Numbered from the stretch's first letter, positions 25,624 to 36,014 are shown. The stretch: DNA of 64,000 nt from Calothrix sp. PCC 7716 (GCF_019977735.1 NZ_AP025018.1:2790001-2854000); one strand, 5' to 3'. Made by a program: numbers and translations. The notes: a model not told the origin generated them from the sequence alone.

Positions 25624-26487
25624 ATGATATCCATTTACATATTGACTTATAACGAAGAATTAGATATTGCTGCTTGTATAGAGTCAGCAATGCTTTCGGA
25701 TGATATTATCGTCGTGGATTCAATAAGCAGTGACCGCACCGTTGAAATTGCTAATCGCTACAGCGTGCGTGTCGTTGAACACGCTTTTGAAAGTCACGGG
25801 CGCCAGCGAACTTGGATGCTCGAAAATATACAACCTAAATACGACTGGGTATATATACTCGAAGCTGATGAGCGCATGACACCAGAATTATTTGCCGAAT
25901 GCGTCGAAGCAAGCAAGTCTAATTCAGAATATATAGGTTACTATGTAGCGGAACGAGTCATGTTTATGAATTCATGGATTCGTCGCAGCACTCAATACCC
26001 ACGCTATCAACTGCGATTATTCCGTCATGGTAAAGTTTGGTTTAGTGATTACGGTCATACCGAACGTGAAGTATGTGATGGCGCCACAAGCTTTTTGAAA
26101 GAAACTTACCCACATTATACTTCCGGCAAAGGATTAAGCCGTTGGATTGATAAACACAACCGCTATTCCACCGACGAAGCTAAAGAAACAGTAAATCAAC
26201 TCCAACACGGCAGCGTCAAATGGCGAGACTTATTTCTCGGTAACTCCGAAGTCGAACGGCGCCGCGCACTTAAAGATTTATCATTACGCTTACCTGGGCG
26301 CCCTATTATTCGTTTTATCTATATGTATTTTTTACTCGGTGGCTGTCTAGATGGACGCGCCGGTTTCGCTTGGTGTACACTACAAGCCTTTTACGAATAC
26401 CTAATATTACTCAAAGTCTGGGAAATCAAAAACACGGCGCCGACCTATACCGAACCCAAAACCCTAGAAGCACTCAACAAATCGTAG
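25624..26487 (+). CDS. GT2 glycosyltransferase (WaaE/KdtX-like)
   Basis: The protein has 287 residues from ATG 25624. It begins ISIYILTYNEELDIAACIES, has VVDSISSDRTVEIA and the metal site LEADERM near 80, and then SHGRQRTWMLE. These are typical of the compact lipopolysaccharide core-type GT2 proteins. The C-terminal half carries Arg-rich and aromatic segments that may touch the membrane (IIRFIYMYFLLGG). It follows hpsJ on the same strand, so it may be the HpsI-type glycosyltransferase of this locus; the name is not certain. Confidence 0.8.
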   Translation: MISIYILTYNEELDIAACIESAMLSDDIIVVDSISSDRTVEIANRYSVRVVEHAFESHGRQRTWMLENIQPKYDWVYILEADERMTPELFAECVEASKSNSEYIGYYVAERVMFMNSWIRRSTQYPRYQLRLFRHGKVWFSDYGHTEREVCDGATSFLKETYPHYTSGKGLSRWIDKHNRYSTDEAKETVNQLQHGSVKWRDLFLGNSEVERRRALKDLSLRLPGRPIIRFIYMYFLLGGCLDGRAGFAWCTLQAFYEYLILLKVWEIKNTAPTYTEPKTLEALNKS

Positions 26488-26579
26488 GTTGGCTTGCGCG
26501 ACAGCGTAACCCAACACAATCCCAATATAAAATTAAAAGCGAACTATTGTTGAATTAGGAACAGGCAGGATGCCTGTTC
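26486..26579. repeat. Two dispersed inverted repeats after the GT2 gene
   Basis: CGTAGGTTGGCTTGCGCGAC with GCGTAACCCAAC (26486-26515) belongs to the ACCCAAC family. AACAGGCA-GGA-TGCCTGTT (26560-26578) belongs to the family at 45445 and could act as a terminator. The rest of 26580-26895 is AT-rich and shows no gene or clear signal. Confidence 0.6.
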
Positions 26580-26895
26580 CACAAGATGGAAGTGTAATAT
26601 AAATTAATATTTAGATTAAATTTTCTTATCTTTATCAGAATTACGGCGCCTGTATTGCCTGAAGATACCTGTATAAGGCGGCTATTACCTTTATAAGTTC
26701 GGCATTCCGGCAGATTTAAATTTGGCACGGTAATATTAGAATAAATATTAAAACTCGCAACATTCAGTTACAAGGTTAAAAAATATTGGCATCTGGCAGG
26801 TAACTGCTGTAACCTGAGCGTGGTTAGCGAGAGTAACACCCTCATAAATTTGTCGAAGAGCGCGTAAATGGCTGAAATATGCGCGCATTGGTTGT

Positions 26896-27651
26896 ATGAG
26901 TACCTATATAAAAAGTTTTACTAGCCTAAACAAGGAGAGTCGGGGATTGGTAATCGAACGCTTAAAGCAGGATTTAAAGAATGACTTGATTGCTGGGTTG
27001 CTGGTTGTCATACCTCTAGCAACTACAATCTGGCTGACGATTACCATTGCTAATTGGGTAATTGACTTTCTCACGCGCGTACCCAAGCAACTTAATCCTT
27101 TTGATGGGCTGCACCCTATTTTAGTTAATTTACTTAATATTTTGGTGGGCTTTGCCGTTCCACTATTAGGTATTCTTTTAATTGGGTTAATGGCTCGTAA
27201 CATCGCTGGACGCTGGTTGCTTGATTTTGGTGAGCAAACAGTACAAGCGATTCCTTTAGCTGGACAGGTTTATAAAACTCTTAAGCAACTTCTTGAAACT
27301 TTATTCAAAGACTCTAATGGTAAGTTTCGCCGAGTGGTTTTGGTAGAATATCCCAGACCCGGTGTTTGGTCTGTCGGATTTGTAACAGGCGCCATTAGCA
27401 ACGAAATCCAAGCGCAAATGCCGCAACCTGTATTAAGCGTTTTCGTGCCCACTACTCCAAACCCAACCACAGGATGGTATGCTGTAGTACCTGAGAATGA
27501 AGTTGTTAATCTATCAATATCAATCGAAGATGCCTTTAAAATTATAGTCTCAGGCGGTATAGTTGCCCCGAATACCCCTATACCCTCACTTGTAATGACG
27601 GAGCATAAAGTCGAAATTCCTTCTTCGGAGTCACGGCAGATAATACCGTAA
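26896..27651 (+). CDS. DUF502 membrane protein
   Basis: The protein has 251 residues. Membrane segments lie at about 33-58 (LIAGLLVVIPLATTIWLTITIANWV) and 76-99 (LVNLLNILVGFAVPLLGILLIGLM). The conserved soluble part follows: IPLAGQVYKTLKQLLETLF, VVLVEYPRPGVWSVGFVTG and VFVPTTPNPTTGWYAVVPENEV. These are DUF502 signatures. It sits 43 bases before nusB, and this gene order is familiar from other Nostocales as far as I recall. Function is not established. Confidence 0.88.
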   Translation: MSTYIKSFTSLNKESRGLVIERLKQDLKNDLIAGLLVVIPLATTIWLTITIANWVIDFLTRVPKQLNPFDGLHPILVNLLNILVGFAVPLLGILLIGLMARNIAGRWLLDFGEQTVQAIPLAGQVYKTLKQLLETLFKDSNGKFRRVVLVEYPRPGVWSVGFVTGAISNEIQAQMPQPVLSVFVPTTPNPTTGWYAVVPENEVVNLSISIEDAFKIIVSGGIVAPNTPIPSLVMTEHKVEIPSSESRQIIP

Positions 27652-27694
27652 GGGTTTCTATTATTAATCTATCTAAAATCCATTCATAAAAAGT

Positions 27695-28348
27695 ATGCAA
27701 GAGCGTAAACCTCGTCAAATTGCGCGTGAACTGGCACTCCTATGTTTGAGTCAGTTACCTACCAATCCTAAAAAGCTAAACGAAGAACACTTACCAAAAC
27801 TTGTACTTGCCGCTGTTCGTACTCTCCGTTCTGAAGTTCAAGATACCCTTGATAATGCCGCAGGCGAATTACAGCGTAGTAATGACAGATTACTTACTAG
27901 CGAAACACGTGCTAGCGATTTAAACACCGCGCGCACTATGCTCAAAGAAGCTGTTACTTATGCCCAGAAGGCAATTAATCAACTAGGTGCTGCTATTGAG
28001 TTTCCCGAATTAATTCAACTTGCTAACCAGGACAAGGATGTTGCACGCTATGCAATTGATATTGTTCGCACTGTAAATGAGAATCAAACTCTTATTGATG
28101 AAGAGATTTCTCAGGCATTAGTAGATTGGCAAGTTAATCGTCTCGCCCAAATTGACCGTGATATTTTACGTATTGCGGTGGCTGAAATGTTATTTTTACA
28201 GCTTGATGAGCGTATGGCTATTAATGAAGCTGTGGAGTTGGCAAAACGTTATAGTGAAGCTGATGGGCATCGGTTTATTAATGGAGTCCTACGTAGGGTT
28301 ACTGAGAGTAACAGTGAATTGAGTCTGCAAAAAATAAAGGGCAGGTAG
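27695..28348 (+). CDS. nusB: Transcription antitermination factor NusB
   Basis: The protein has 217 residues. The N-terminus [15 protein letters not shown] and the C-terminal half ([45 protein letters not shown]) are classical NusB. The middle holds a helical, coiled-coil-like insertion of about 70 residues that makes it longer than the E. coli protein of about 140; this is usual in cyanobacteria. NusB binds boxA RNA with NusE to support rRNA antitermination. It lies between DUF502 and ftsY. Confidence 0.93.
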   Translation: MQERKPRQIARELALLCLSQLPTNPKKLNEEHLPKLVLAAVRTLRSEVQDTLDNAAGELQRSNDRLLTSETRASDLNTARTMLKEAVTYAQKAINQLGAAIEFPELIQLANQDKDVARYAIDIVRTVNENQTLIDEEISQALVDWQVNRLAQIDRDILRIAVAEMLFLQLDERMAINEAVELAKRYSEADGHRFINGVLRRVTESNSELSLQKIKGR

Positions 28349-28404
28349 AGTGCAACGGATGTAACGGATGGGTTACTGGTTTATTTTGGGATTATATGTT
28401 GGTG

Positions 28405-28458
28405 GGGCGGGTTGACGTATATCCTGTTCAATAATGGAAAATTTAGGTTAACCCGCCC
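28405..28458 (+). terminator. Inverted repeat between nusB and ftsY
   Basis: GGGCGGGTT (28405-28413) pairs with AACCCGCCC (28450-28458) across a 36-base loop. There is no immediate T-run, so it may be a dispersed repeat with weak termination or mRNA-stabilising effect. Confidence 0.4.
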
Positions 28459-28485
28459 TTACTAAACCATATTTTTTTTATCACA

Positions 28486-30084
28486 ATGGCTTTTAATTGG
28501 TTCCGTCGTCAACATAACGAATCTTCTAATACTCCTGCTGAGGTAGAAAAAACTGAGCAGTCCCAAGACCAGGCGCCTTCTACTACACCCGATGCGGCGC
28601 CTCCTACCACACCCGATGCTTCTGACCTTTTGGCATTTGCTAAGGCTGCTTACAAGAATATTCAGCAAAAACAACAAGATGCTCCTATAGAAACTGAACC
28701 TGCTACTGAAGCTGTGACTGAGGCGCCTGTCGTTGAAGAGCAGAAAATTGAAGAAGTTAGCTCTCTTGCGCCCGAAGTTGAATCTGTTGAAGAATCTGTC
28801 GAAGAATCTGTTGAAGAGCCGGTAGAGGAAAATACAGTTGACATTGTTGATTCTACTGAATCTGTGGCGGAAATCAACGATGAAGTGGCGCCAACGGCAT
28901 CGACTAATTTATCTAATTTATCTTTTATCGAACGTGCAGCAGCAGAAAGAGAAGCTAGACAACAACGGTTGATGCAAAGCGCCATTGATGTTCCGGCGCC
29001 ACAAGCAGAAACAACAGATGCAAACGTAGTATATGATACAAGTGCTACGGAAACAGAGGAAACATCTGATTTCGATTCAGATTTAGAGTTTGATGAGGGG
29101 TTTGTGTGGTCGGCAGAAGTTCTTGCGGCACAAGGTCGGCGCCCAGAAGATGTATCAATAGAAGAAATAAATTGGCTTAAAAAGCTGCGACGGGGTTTGA
29201 GTAAAACTCGTCGTAATATAGTTAACCAATTAAAGGCGATTGTTGGCAAGGGTCCACTAAACTCTGCTGCGGTTACAGAAATTGAAGCGCTGCTTTTACA
29301 AGCTGATGTTGGTGTCGAAGCAACTGACTATATTATTGAGGCTTTACAAACTAAGTTACGCTCAGAAGCGCTTCCTGCTGATGCTGCTATTGCATATCTC
29401 AAGACTATCCTTAAGGATATGCTCGAAGCTCCTATTCAAAAATCAGTCTTCGCTCCAGAAAAAGATACTCTCAATATTTGGCTGATGACTGGTGTTAATG
29501 GCGCCGGTAAAACTACAACTATTGGTAAGCTTGCTCATTTATCCCAAAAATCAGGCTACCGCACTTTGATTGGCGCCGCTGATACTTTCCGTGCGGCTGC
29601 TGTTGAACAAGTCAAAGTTTGGGGTACACGTAGTAATGTTGAAGTCATTTCAAATCCGGGTAAAAATACAGACCCAGCAGCTGTGGTGTTCGACGCAATA
29701 ACGGCTGCAAACGCTCGTAATACAGAACTACTGTTAGTAGATACCGCAGGACGCTTGCAAAATAAGAAAAATTTGATGGATGAACTCAGTAAAGTCCGTC
29801 GCATAATCGATAAAAAAGCCCCCACAGCTAAAGTAGAATCACTGTTGGTGCTTGATGCAACGCTAGGTCAAAATGGTTTGCGGCAAGCTGAGGTTTTTTC
29901 CCAAGCTGTACAGTTAAGTGGTGTAGTTTTAACTAAACTTGATGGTACTGCTAAAGGTGGTGTTGCACTTGCTGTTGTAAAGCAGTTGGGTCTACCAATT
30001 CGATTTATTGGCGCCGGTGAAGGTATAGAAGATCTACGTCCTTTCTCTAGCTACGAATTTGTCGAAGCTTTACTTAGTAACTGA
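28486..30084 (+). CDS. ftsY: Signal recognition particle receptor FtsY
   Basis: The protein has 532 residues. An acidic, Pro/Glu/Thr-rich N-terminal A domain spans about 1-230. The N domain follows (LKKLRRGLSKTRRNIVNQLK ...). The G domain has P-loop GVNGAGKTTT near 336-345, DTFRAAAVEQ, DTAGRLQNKKNLM, TKLDGTAKGG and the closing IRFIGAGEGIEDLRPF. All GTPase motifs are intact. It docks ribosome-nascent chain complexes carrying SRP at the membrane. Runs such as SVEESVEESVEEPVEE in the A domain come from short DNA repeats and look variable. Six GGCGCC sites fall in the first 700 bases. Confidence 0.96.
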   Translation: MAFNWFRRQHNESSNTPAEVEKTEQSQDQAPSTTPDAAPPTTPDASDLLAFAKAAYKNIQQKQQDAPIETEPATEAVTEAPVVEEQKIEEVSSLAPEVESVEESVEESVEEPVEENTVDIVDSTESVAEINDEVAPTASTNLSNLSFIERAAAEREARQQRLMQSAIDVPAPQAETTDANVVYDTSATETEETSDFDSDLEFDEGFVWSAEVLAAQGRRPEDVSIEEINWLKKLRRGLSKTRRNIVNQLKAIVGKGPLNSAAVTEIEALLLQADVGVEATDYIIEALQTKLRSEALPADAAIAYLKTILKDMLEAPIQKSVFAPEKDTLNIWLMTGVNGAGKTTTIGKLAHLSQKSGYRTLIGAADTFRAAAVEQVKVWGTRSNVEVISNPGKNTDPAAVVFDAITAANARNTELLLVDTAGRLQNKKNLMDELSKVRRIIDKKAPTAKVESLLVLDATLGQNGLRQAEVFSQAVQLSGVVLTKLDGTAKGGVALAVVKQLGLPIRFIGAGEGIEDLRPFSSYEFVEALLSN

Positions 30085-30749
30085 GATGTAACAGTATACC
30101 AAACAGCCATTCTATTAGTTAAGAGAGAGGCTCGGATTTATTAAAAATTCAAAACTTCCCAAAACTAATTATTTAAAAATGCGCTTGAGCTGCTATCATC
30201 AGTTGCATCCTAAAAATCTAGTATGAATAGGCGCCATATCTCACTCATTGAGAGATAGCGTCTTAAGTCCTACTACGCCTACATTCTTCATTTATTAATA
30301 TTCTCTAGCTAAGAAATTAAGGGTTGTAATTTATGTTCAAATAAAACTGTTCAAATAGAACTAAGGCGCCGGAAATCAAATGTATTTGACAAATCCTCTT
30401 ACCCCCTATACCTCTAACCCCTTTGTCAAAAATAGTTAACATACCGAATAACTAATGAAGGTTCTATAAATTGTCTACCTTTTGATACATGATGTATTTA
30501 TCAGGTTATGAGAGTATTAATAACCTTCAGTACGTAGTAGAAAATACTGCTTTTGCAATCAAGGTAATTAAGTAAGAACTACTAAAAATTATGTTGAAAT
30601 CAAATTTGTTATATTAAGAAATTTAATTATACAATGAAATACTTATAAAGTTTTTATCCTACGTCATAATACGCTTGCTAAAATTACAAGCTTTGCTCCA
30701 ATATGGTGTAGCAATACCAAGCTAAAAGTTTAAACGATAATAAACACCT
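30085..30749. other. Spacer between ftsY and the SpoIIE phosphatase gene
   Basis: This 665-base AT-rich spacer has no credible gene on either strand. The only structure I see is a small hairpin, ATCTCTCA-type arms at about 30238-30257. It presumably carries the promoter of the downstream phosphatase gene. Confidence 0.5.
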
Positions 30750-32183
30750 GTGCCTCAACCACCTTCTCAACCAACTAACAGCAATACCAGCACTACGACC
30801 GATGTCACTCCAGTGGTAGCGCTGAAAGAACTTGTGGCAAGGCTGCATCGCGAGCAAAATAAAATTCAAGACTTGCTTAGTTCGTTGGGATTTGCCCTTA
30901 GAAGCTTTAACAATTTAAATCAGTTTTTAGAGTTAATTCCACTGATGGCAACGCGAGTCACTGACGCTGATGGTAGTGCCTTATTTCTCTATAAACCAAA
31001 TGGACAAGTGCGGTTAGAGCAACTGCATTGGCAAGATAGTCTTCAGCGTAAAAATATTCGTAAAGCGCTCGAAACAGCCAGTAGCCAAATTACTTTATTA
31101 GCAAATGCTGTTCCCCTAACAGCTACAACAGGGATGTTAGACGACCAAATGCATCGCTGTTTAGGTCCTGGTGTACAAATATTTGGTACTGCTATTCTCG
31201 TCAAACATAATGAACGTGGATGGTTATATGTATTAAGTCGTGACCCCGATTACACTTGGACAGAAACACGTCAAAAGCTAGTTCGTTTAGTCGCTGACCA
31301 AACCGCAGTTGCCATTGAAAACGACGAATTAGGTGTTGAATTACGTAAAAAAGAACGTTTAGACCAAGAACTTGAAATTGGCGCCGAAATTCAAAGGCGC
31401 CTGTTACCCCGTCAATGTCCTACAATACCAGGTTTAGCCCTAGCCGCGCGCTGCAAACCAGCTAACCGTGTAGGTGGAGACTACTACGATTTCATCCCAA
31501 CCAACCATAACCAAATTCAACCAAGCGCAAAAACCTCCGTAATAAGTACTTCAGTACTTTCCCCTCCACCACTTAACAACGAAAACAACAAAGAACGCTG
31601 GGGGGTAGTAGTTGGTGACGTAATGGGTAAAGGAGTTCCCGCAGGGTTAATAATGACAATGATGCGGGGGATGTTACGGGGTGAAGTATTACACGGTCAT
31701 CCACCCAAACGAATATTACAAAACCTAAACCGCGTCATGTACGCCGACTTAGAAAACTCCAATAGATTTGTCACACTTTTTTATTCAGAATTTGAACCAG
31801 AAACGCGAACTTTATATTTTAGTAACGCTGCTCACAACCCCCCATTATGGTGGCACGCTGCAACCAGAACAATAACGCGCTTAGACACGCTTGGAATGTT
31901 AATTGGTTTAGACGCCAATAGCCAATACGAAGACGGTCAAGCACAGCTAGAACCTGGTGACGTTGTAATTTATTATACCGATGGATTAACAGATGCCGCC
32001 TCCGCCAGTGGCGATAGATTCGACGAAGACAACTTAATTAAAGCACTTAGCACAGCCTGCCGCATTTATAGCGAACCCCAAGAAATACTAGATTATATGT
32101 TTGATACAGTACACGAATTCATTGGCGCCGATAAACAAAACATCGACGACATGACATTAGTAGTTCTACAAATAAGAGAGTAA
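30750..32183 (+). CDS. GAF-SpoIIE (PP2C-type) serine phosphatase
   Basis: The protein has 477 residues from a GTG start. A GAF-like sensor domain lies at about 50-195 (LELIPLMATRVTDADGSALFLY ... VRLVADQTAVAIEND). A coiled linker follows (ELEIGAEIQRRLLPRQ), then a PP2C/SpoIIE domain with GGDYYDF (about 241), GDVMGKGVPA (about 289), NAAHNPPL and YYTDGLTDA (about 408). The metal-binding Asp residues are present. Such RsbU-like phosphatases act on anti-sigma-factor antagonists in partner-switching pathways. A Ser-rich insertion follows the GGDYYDF motif. No partner gene is adjacent. Confidence 0.92.
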   Translation: MPQPPSQPTNSNTSTTTDVTPVVALKELVARLHREQNKIQDLLSSLGFALRSFNNLNQFLELIPLMATRVTDADGSALFLYKPNGQVRLEQLHWQDSLQRKNIRKALETASSQITLLANAVPLTATTGMLDDQMHRCLGPGVQIFGTAILVKHNERGWLYVLSRDPDYTWTETRQKLVRLVADQTAVAIENDELGVELRKKERLDQELEIGAEIQRRLLPRQCPTIPGLALAARCKPANRVGGDYYDFIPTNHNQIQPSAKTSVISTSVLSPPPLNNENNKERWGVVVGDVMGKGVPAGLIMTMMRGMLRGEVLHGHPPKRILQNLNRVMYADLENSNRFVTLFYSEFEPETRTLYFSNAAHNPPLWWHAATRTITRLDTLGMLIGLDANSQYEDGQAQLEPGDVVIYYTDGLTDAASASGDRFDEDNLIKALSTACRIYSEPQEILDYMFDTVHEFIGADKQNIDDMTLVVLQIRE

Positions 32184-32186
32184 AAA

Positions 32187-32692
32187 GTGCTGAGTGATGA
32201 GTGCTGAGTGCTGAGTGTTGAGTAGGTTGGGTTGAGCGACAGCGTAACCCAACAAAACATACATTTTCAATAATGCAACTTCTTGGCGCCTATGCCTAAT
32301 GATTTAGTTTCAATCTATACTTACGTGCAATATAAAAAGGCGTATTTTAGTCAATATTATTACTTACTTTGAAGTATTTAGGTTATATAAAATACTTTAC
32401 TAATCAAGAATAAAAAATGTTGGGTACAAAATGTTGGGTTGCGCTGTCGCTATACCCAACCTACTAGTTCGTGTCATAAGTTTTGGTATATTGGCGCCTG
32501 TCGTGTAGGGTGGGCAGTGCCCACCTTACAACACCCCAAAACTTTTGATACGAACCACTACGTTACTCAGCACTCAGCACTCAGCACTCAGCACTCAGCA
32601 CTCATTACTCAGCACTCAGCACTCAGCACTCATTACTCAGCACTCAGCACTCATTACTCAGCACTCATTACTCAGCACTCATTACTCAGCAC
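32187..32692. repeat. Repeat-filled spacer with long CACTCAG array
   Basis: It starts with GTGCTGA heptamers (32187-32219). Two ACCCAAC-family elements follow (32222-32253 and 32417-32462), then a GGTGGGCAGTGCCCACC palindrome (32505-32529). The last part is a long array of CACTCAG and CATTACT heptamers from about 32570 to 32690, ending at the stop codon of the next, opposite-strand gene. No gene is present. Confidence 0.85.
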
Positions 32693-33681
32693 TAAAAAGT
32701 GATTGTCCAACCTTCTTTGGTTACTTTGTCTTTGGTGTAAGAAACACCATCTATTTTTAGACCACCGTTATCGAGAAGGGTAATAATACCACCCTCGTTG
32801 TCTAGGTTGATTTTGTTACTTAAAGTCACTTTTAAAACTTCACCTGGATTGATGGTACCAGTGAGTGGGAGTTTAGACTTGAATTTGTCAGCTATTGCCC
32901 ATCCCGTTAAATCAACTGGTTCAGGTGAAGTATTAAGTAAAGTAACAGTTTCTTTATTTGTGTCCTTACCTACAGGGTTTACCATTGCTGCAACAATACG
33001 AATCGCTGCGGTTGTTTCTGGTATAATTGTATCGATACGGTTGCCGGTTGTATCGTCGGTATGGAAAGATTGTGATTGGAAAGCTAGAAAAATTCCTACC
33101 CATGTCGAACGTGATGGATAGTGTATTAATAATCCTCCGTCTTGCCAAACTCCATTGTCTCGTTGGAACTTGCCATCATTACCCTGGTTCATATGGATAT
33201 CGTGGATACCGTTACCAGGTAGGAAACCAAAATATTTGTCTTTAACGTCGGTTTCTGGACCCCATCTTTCTCCAAAAGCGTATATTGCAGTGTCTTCACT
33301 TTCTACTGCACGATTAATATATAGTTCGATTAACTCGTTTAAGTCATTATCTGGGCCTGGAACATTGTGTGGTAAAGGTTTCATTTGCGTTGTGTCAAAC
33401 AAGTTACCCCGAATAAAGTCCAACGCTAATCCACCTGGTTTTCTTGAAAGTTCATGAAACCCATTATCTAGTTCAACCAGTCCTTTAAGAATAGGATGGT
33501 TGAAGTTTTCGTCTACGTAATAAAATAATTCTGATGGCGCCAGTTTTGATTTGACGTTGACGGCAATACGATATTTGGTGTCTCCATCACTTAGAAGCAC
33601 TTGGTAATGAGGTGTTTGTCCTTCACCTAGCTTACGGTCAATAACTCGACCTTTCAGTACGCCATAATTCTTTAAAGGCAT
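32692..33681 (-). CDS. DUF2278 protein with C-terminal lamin-tail domain
   Basis: The protein has 329 residues. It opens MPLKNYGVLKGRVIDRKLGE and continues YRIAVNVKSK, KPGGLALDFIRGNLFD, NVPGPDNDLNELIELYINRA and FGFLPGNGIHDIHMNQGN, all matching DUF2278 (YukJ-like) proteins. Residues from about 235 on (VTLLNTSPEPVDLTGWAIAD) form a lamin-tail (LTD) beta-sandwich, a fusion often seen in this family. There is no signal peptide. Biochemical function is unknown; its stop codon abuts the heptamer array. Confidence 0.87.
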   Translation of the reverse strand: MPLKNYGVLKGRVIDRKLGEGQTPHYQVLLSDGDTKYRIAVNVKSKLAPSELFYYVDENFNHPILKGLVELDNGFHELSRKPGGLALDFIRGNLFDTTQMKPLPHNVPGPDNDLNELIELYINRAVESEDTAIYAFGERWGPETDVKDKYFGFLPGNGIHDIHMNQGNDGKFQRDNGVWQDGGLLIHYPSRSTWVGIFLAFQSQSFHTDDTTGNRIDTIIPETTAAIRIVAAMVNPVGKDTNKETVTLLNTSPEPVDLTGWAIADKFKSKLPLTGTINPGEVLKVTLSNKINLDNEGGIITLLDNGGLKIDGVSYTKDKVTKEGWTITF

Positions 33682-34135
33682 TTAAGTCTCCACACAATGT
33701 TTTACTTGTATTTAATTTTACTTATTCCTCATCCGTAATTAGAAGGTAATTTATTAATCACCTCATAACTAGTTGTGTAAATTACATCTACGCCTAACAA
33801 GCCTACAAAACAAGCACACACAAATGTGTTTGCTATCCTACCAAACGGTTTTATATTTAACCTTAGCCATGATGACATATGTTTTTTAATTTGACCAAAA
33901 TTAAATTCTATTTTTCAGATAACGATGAAAAATATCCAGTGATTAGCCTGATATATAGGAGCTTAATTTTACTCAGTATCTGCTGGCTGGCACGTTTCCA
34001 TAAAGAAATTTATCTATTAGGGAAGTAAAAAATAAACTATACAGCAGGATGAAACGACTAATGTAGGTTCTTTCTTGGGCACAGGGGCGGGCAGGGATGC
34101 CCGCTCCACAAGAGTAAAGAATAATAAATATAATT
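33682..34135. other. Spacer between two divergent-side genes
   Basis: This is AT-rich sequence with no gene. The only recognised element is the ATGCCCGCTCCACAAGAG repeat with its GCGGGCAGGGATGCCCGC hairpin at 34087-34104, shortly after the stop of the next minus-strand gene. Confidence 0.5.
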
Positions 34136-34750
34136 TTAAATAAAACTATCTATCCAATGAGGATAAGCATATGAATCATTTCTTTGTAGTTCAATACCTT
34201 GATAATCAGTAAATAAATAATTAGCTGTCGCATGTAGACTATCAACTAAACCAGCTTTTTCTCCACTAGCTTCTAAGGCTATACTCCACCAAGTTTTGTT
34301 ATATATTTCCAATAATGTTAGTTCGACGTTGCAACTGTTTTTAATATTATCTAAATTTATATTATCGTTTAACAATTCTGGAACGGTGCCTGGTAAAATT
34401 TGATATGACTGTAAATAACGACTTTTTTTCACACTTACCCATGTAGAGTTATTTTCTACTTGAATTGGCAGAAAAGCTTCTTTTGTAGAGTCGCTACACA
34501 TCCATTTACGCCATTTCTCCACTTTACCTGTAACTGAGTTGGTAAATTGCACGGCGCCTAACTCTGATATTCGCCATTTAATTTCTAGGCGCCCTTCACG
34601 TAACTTAATACCAACAAAATCATTTTCTGGTGTGTATAAATAAATATCAGTACGCTGTTCTGGTTGTTGTGATGGTTCAAACCAGGTTTTAAAGCTAGTA
34701 GGGATGGCGCCGGGAATAAACCAGCGTACTTCACATGTTGTATATGACAT
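34136..34750 (-). CDS. Hypothetical protein, possibly CYTH-like
   Basis: I do not firmly recognise this 204-residue protein. The N-terminus MSYTTCEVRWFIPGAIP leads to a beta-rich pattern VGIKLREGRLEIKWR near 48-62. That alternation of Lys, Arg and Glu on strands recalls CYTH/triphosphate-tunnel proteins, but the ExExK motif is not exact. Aromatic residues are frequent and there is no signal peptide or membrane segment. It is transcribed away from the psbP-like gene, with about 100 bases for both promoters. Confidence 0.6.
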   Translation of the reverse strand: MSYTTCEVRWFIPGAIPTSFKTWFEPSQQPEQRTDIYLYTPENDFVGIKLREGRLEIKWRISELGAVQFTNSVTGKVEKWRKWMCSDSTKEAFLPIQVENNSTWVSVKKSRYLQSYQILPGTVPELLNDNINLDNIKNSCNVELTLLEIYNKTWWSIALEASGEKAGLVDSLHATANYLFTDYQGIELQRNDSYAYPHWIDSFI

Positions 34751-34854
34751 GGTTCCTTAATGGTCACGCTTGATGAGACAATGTTAACGAAATATTACAA
34801 AAATATTTTTTTGAAATATATTATTGCTTGGCGCCCCTAAAGGATTGAAAAGAA

Positions 34855-35400
34855 ATGTGGAAACGTATTGGATTGATTGTACTATTGGTTTTGAGCTTTA
34901 GCTTTAGCTATTCGGATATTGCTACTGCGGCTGGGTTGAAGAATTATACAGATACTGATAATGGTTTTGAGTTCTTATATCCCAACGGTTGGGTGCAAGT
35001 TAAAGTTGGGGATGGTCCAGTTGTAGTGTTCCATGATATTATCGAGCCTTCTGAAAATATATCTGTGGTAATTAGTCCTGTTCCTGATAATAAGACACTG
35101 ACAGAACTGGGAACACCTGGAGAAGTTGGATATAAACTTGGTAAAAATGCTTTGGCGCCAGAAGGTTCAGGTCGCGAAGCTGAATTAATAAATGATGCTC
35201 AAAGGGAAGTTGATGGCAAACTGTATTATAAGTTGGAATATTTAATCAAGCTCCCTAATAATCAAAAACGCCATAACCTTGCGAATGTAGTTGTTAGTCG
35301 TGGTAAGTTGTTTACTTTCAACGCTTCAGTTACAGAAAGACGTTGGCCAAGAGTTAAACGTTTGGTTGAAGATTCGATAGATTCGTTTATAGTTTACTAA
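34855..35400 (+). CDS. PsbP-like photosystem II protein (CyanoP type)
   Basis: The protein has 181 residues. A hydrophobic signal segment ([17 protein letters not shown]) is followed by the PsbP fold: [63 protein letters not shown] and [21 protein letters not shown]. CyanoP is an assembly-associated lumenal protein, usually a lipoprotein. No Cys is present in the first 40 residues, so the lipobox appears lost and the protein may be cleaved by ordinary signal peptidase. It ends TAATG, overlapping maf by one base. Confidence 0.88.
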   Translation: MWKRIGLIVLLVLSFSFSYSDIATAAGLKNYTDTDNGFEFLYPNGWVQVKVGDGPVVVFHDIIEPSENISVVISPVPDNKTLTELGTPGEVGYKLGKNALAPEGSGREAELINDAQREVDGKLYYKLEYLIKLPNNQKRHNLANVVVSRGKLFTFNASVTERRWPRVKRLVEDSIDSFIVY

Positions 35401-36011
35401 TGATGGGTGTTCCACAATTTGTTCCACAATTTGTTCTTGCTTCTGCTTCCCCTGCGCGTCGTCGCTTGTTACAGACTATTGGTATTGAGCCAATAGTTTC
35501 TGTAAGTTATTTTGACGAATCACAAGTGCAGTCGCGCGACCCTGTATTATTGGTGCAGATACTTGCCCAGCGTAAAGCTGAGAGAATTGCACCAAAATTT
35601 GAAAATGCTGTTGTTATGGGTTGTGATTCGGTATTGGCTGTCAACGGTGAAATTCACGGTAAACCAGCTAGTTCCGAAGAAGCTATTGATCGTTGGCACG
35701 AAATGCGCGGTCAAGTTGGTGACTTGCTAACTGGTCACGTTTTGATAGATACTACACAAAGCAGAATGATTGTCAAGTGTCAAATTACAAAAGTTTACTT
35801 TGCCAACGCGAGTGATTCGGAAATTAGAACATATGTAGCAACAGGTGAACCTTTAAATTGTGCAGGCGCCTTTGCTTTAGAAGGTAAAGGAAGTGTGTTT
35901 GTAGAGAAAATAGAAGGTTGTCACAGTAACGTGATTGGGTTGAGTTTACCTTTATTGAGACACATGTTAGCTGATTTGGGTTATTCAGTCAGCGATTTTT
36001 GGAAACAATGA
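35400..36011 (+). CDS. maf: Maf-type nucleoside triphosphate pyrophosphatase
   Basis: The protein has 203 residues. It shows [84 protein letters not shown] and [12 protein letters not shown]. This is the complete Maf signature set, including the catalytic Asp in GCDSV. Maf proteins hydrolyse non-canonical or modified NTPs and affect septum formation. Two consecutive ATG codons overlap the upstream stop; the gene is translationally coupled to the psbP-like gene. Confidence 0.93.
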   Translation: MMGVPQFVPQFVLASASPARRRLLQTIGIEPIVSVSYFDESQVQSRDPVLLVQILAQRKAERIAPKFENAVVMGCDSVLAVNGEIHGKPASSEEAIDRWHEMRGQVGDLLTGHVLIDTTQSRMIVKCQITKVYFANASDSEIRTYVATGEPLNCAGAFALEGKGSVFVEKIEGCHSNVIGLSLPLLRHMLADLGYSVSDFWKQ

Positions 36012-36014
36012 AAT

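Noticed and set aside
28662-29249. 195-residue minus-strand frame opposite ftsY
   Set aside because: Ser/Thr-rich translation of the antisense of the acidic FtsY N-terminus, a typical shadow.
32570-32692. Small proteins translated from the CACTCAG array (QHSALSTQHS)
   Set aside because: The residues simply follow the heptamer repeat in any frame; no ribosome binding site or conserved sequence.
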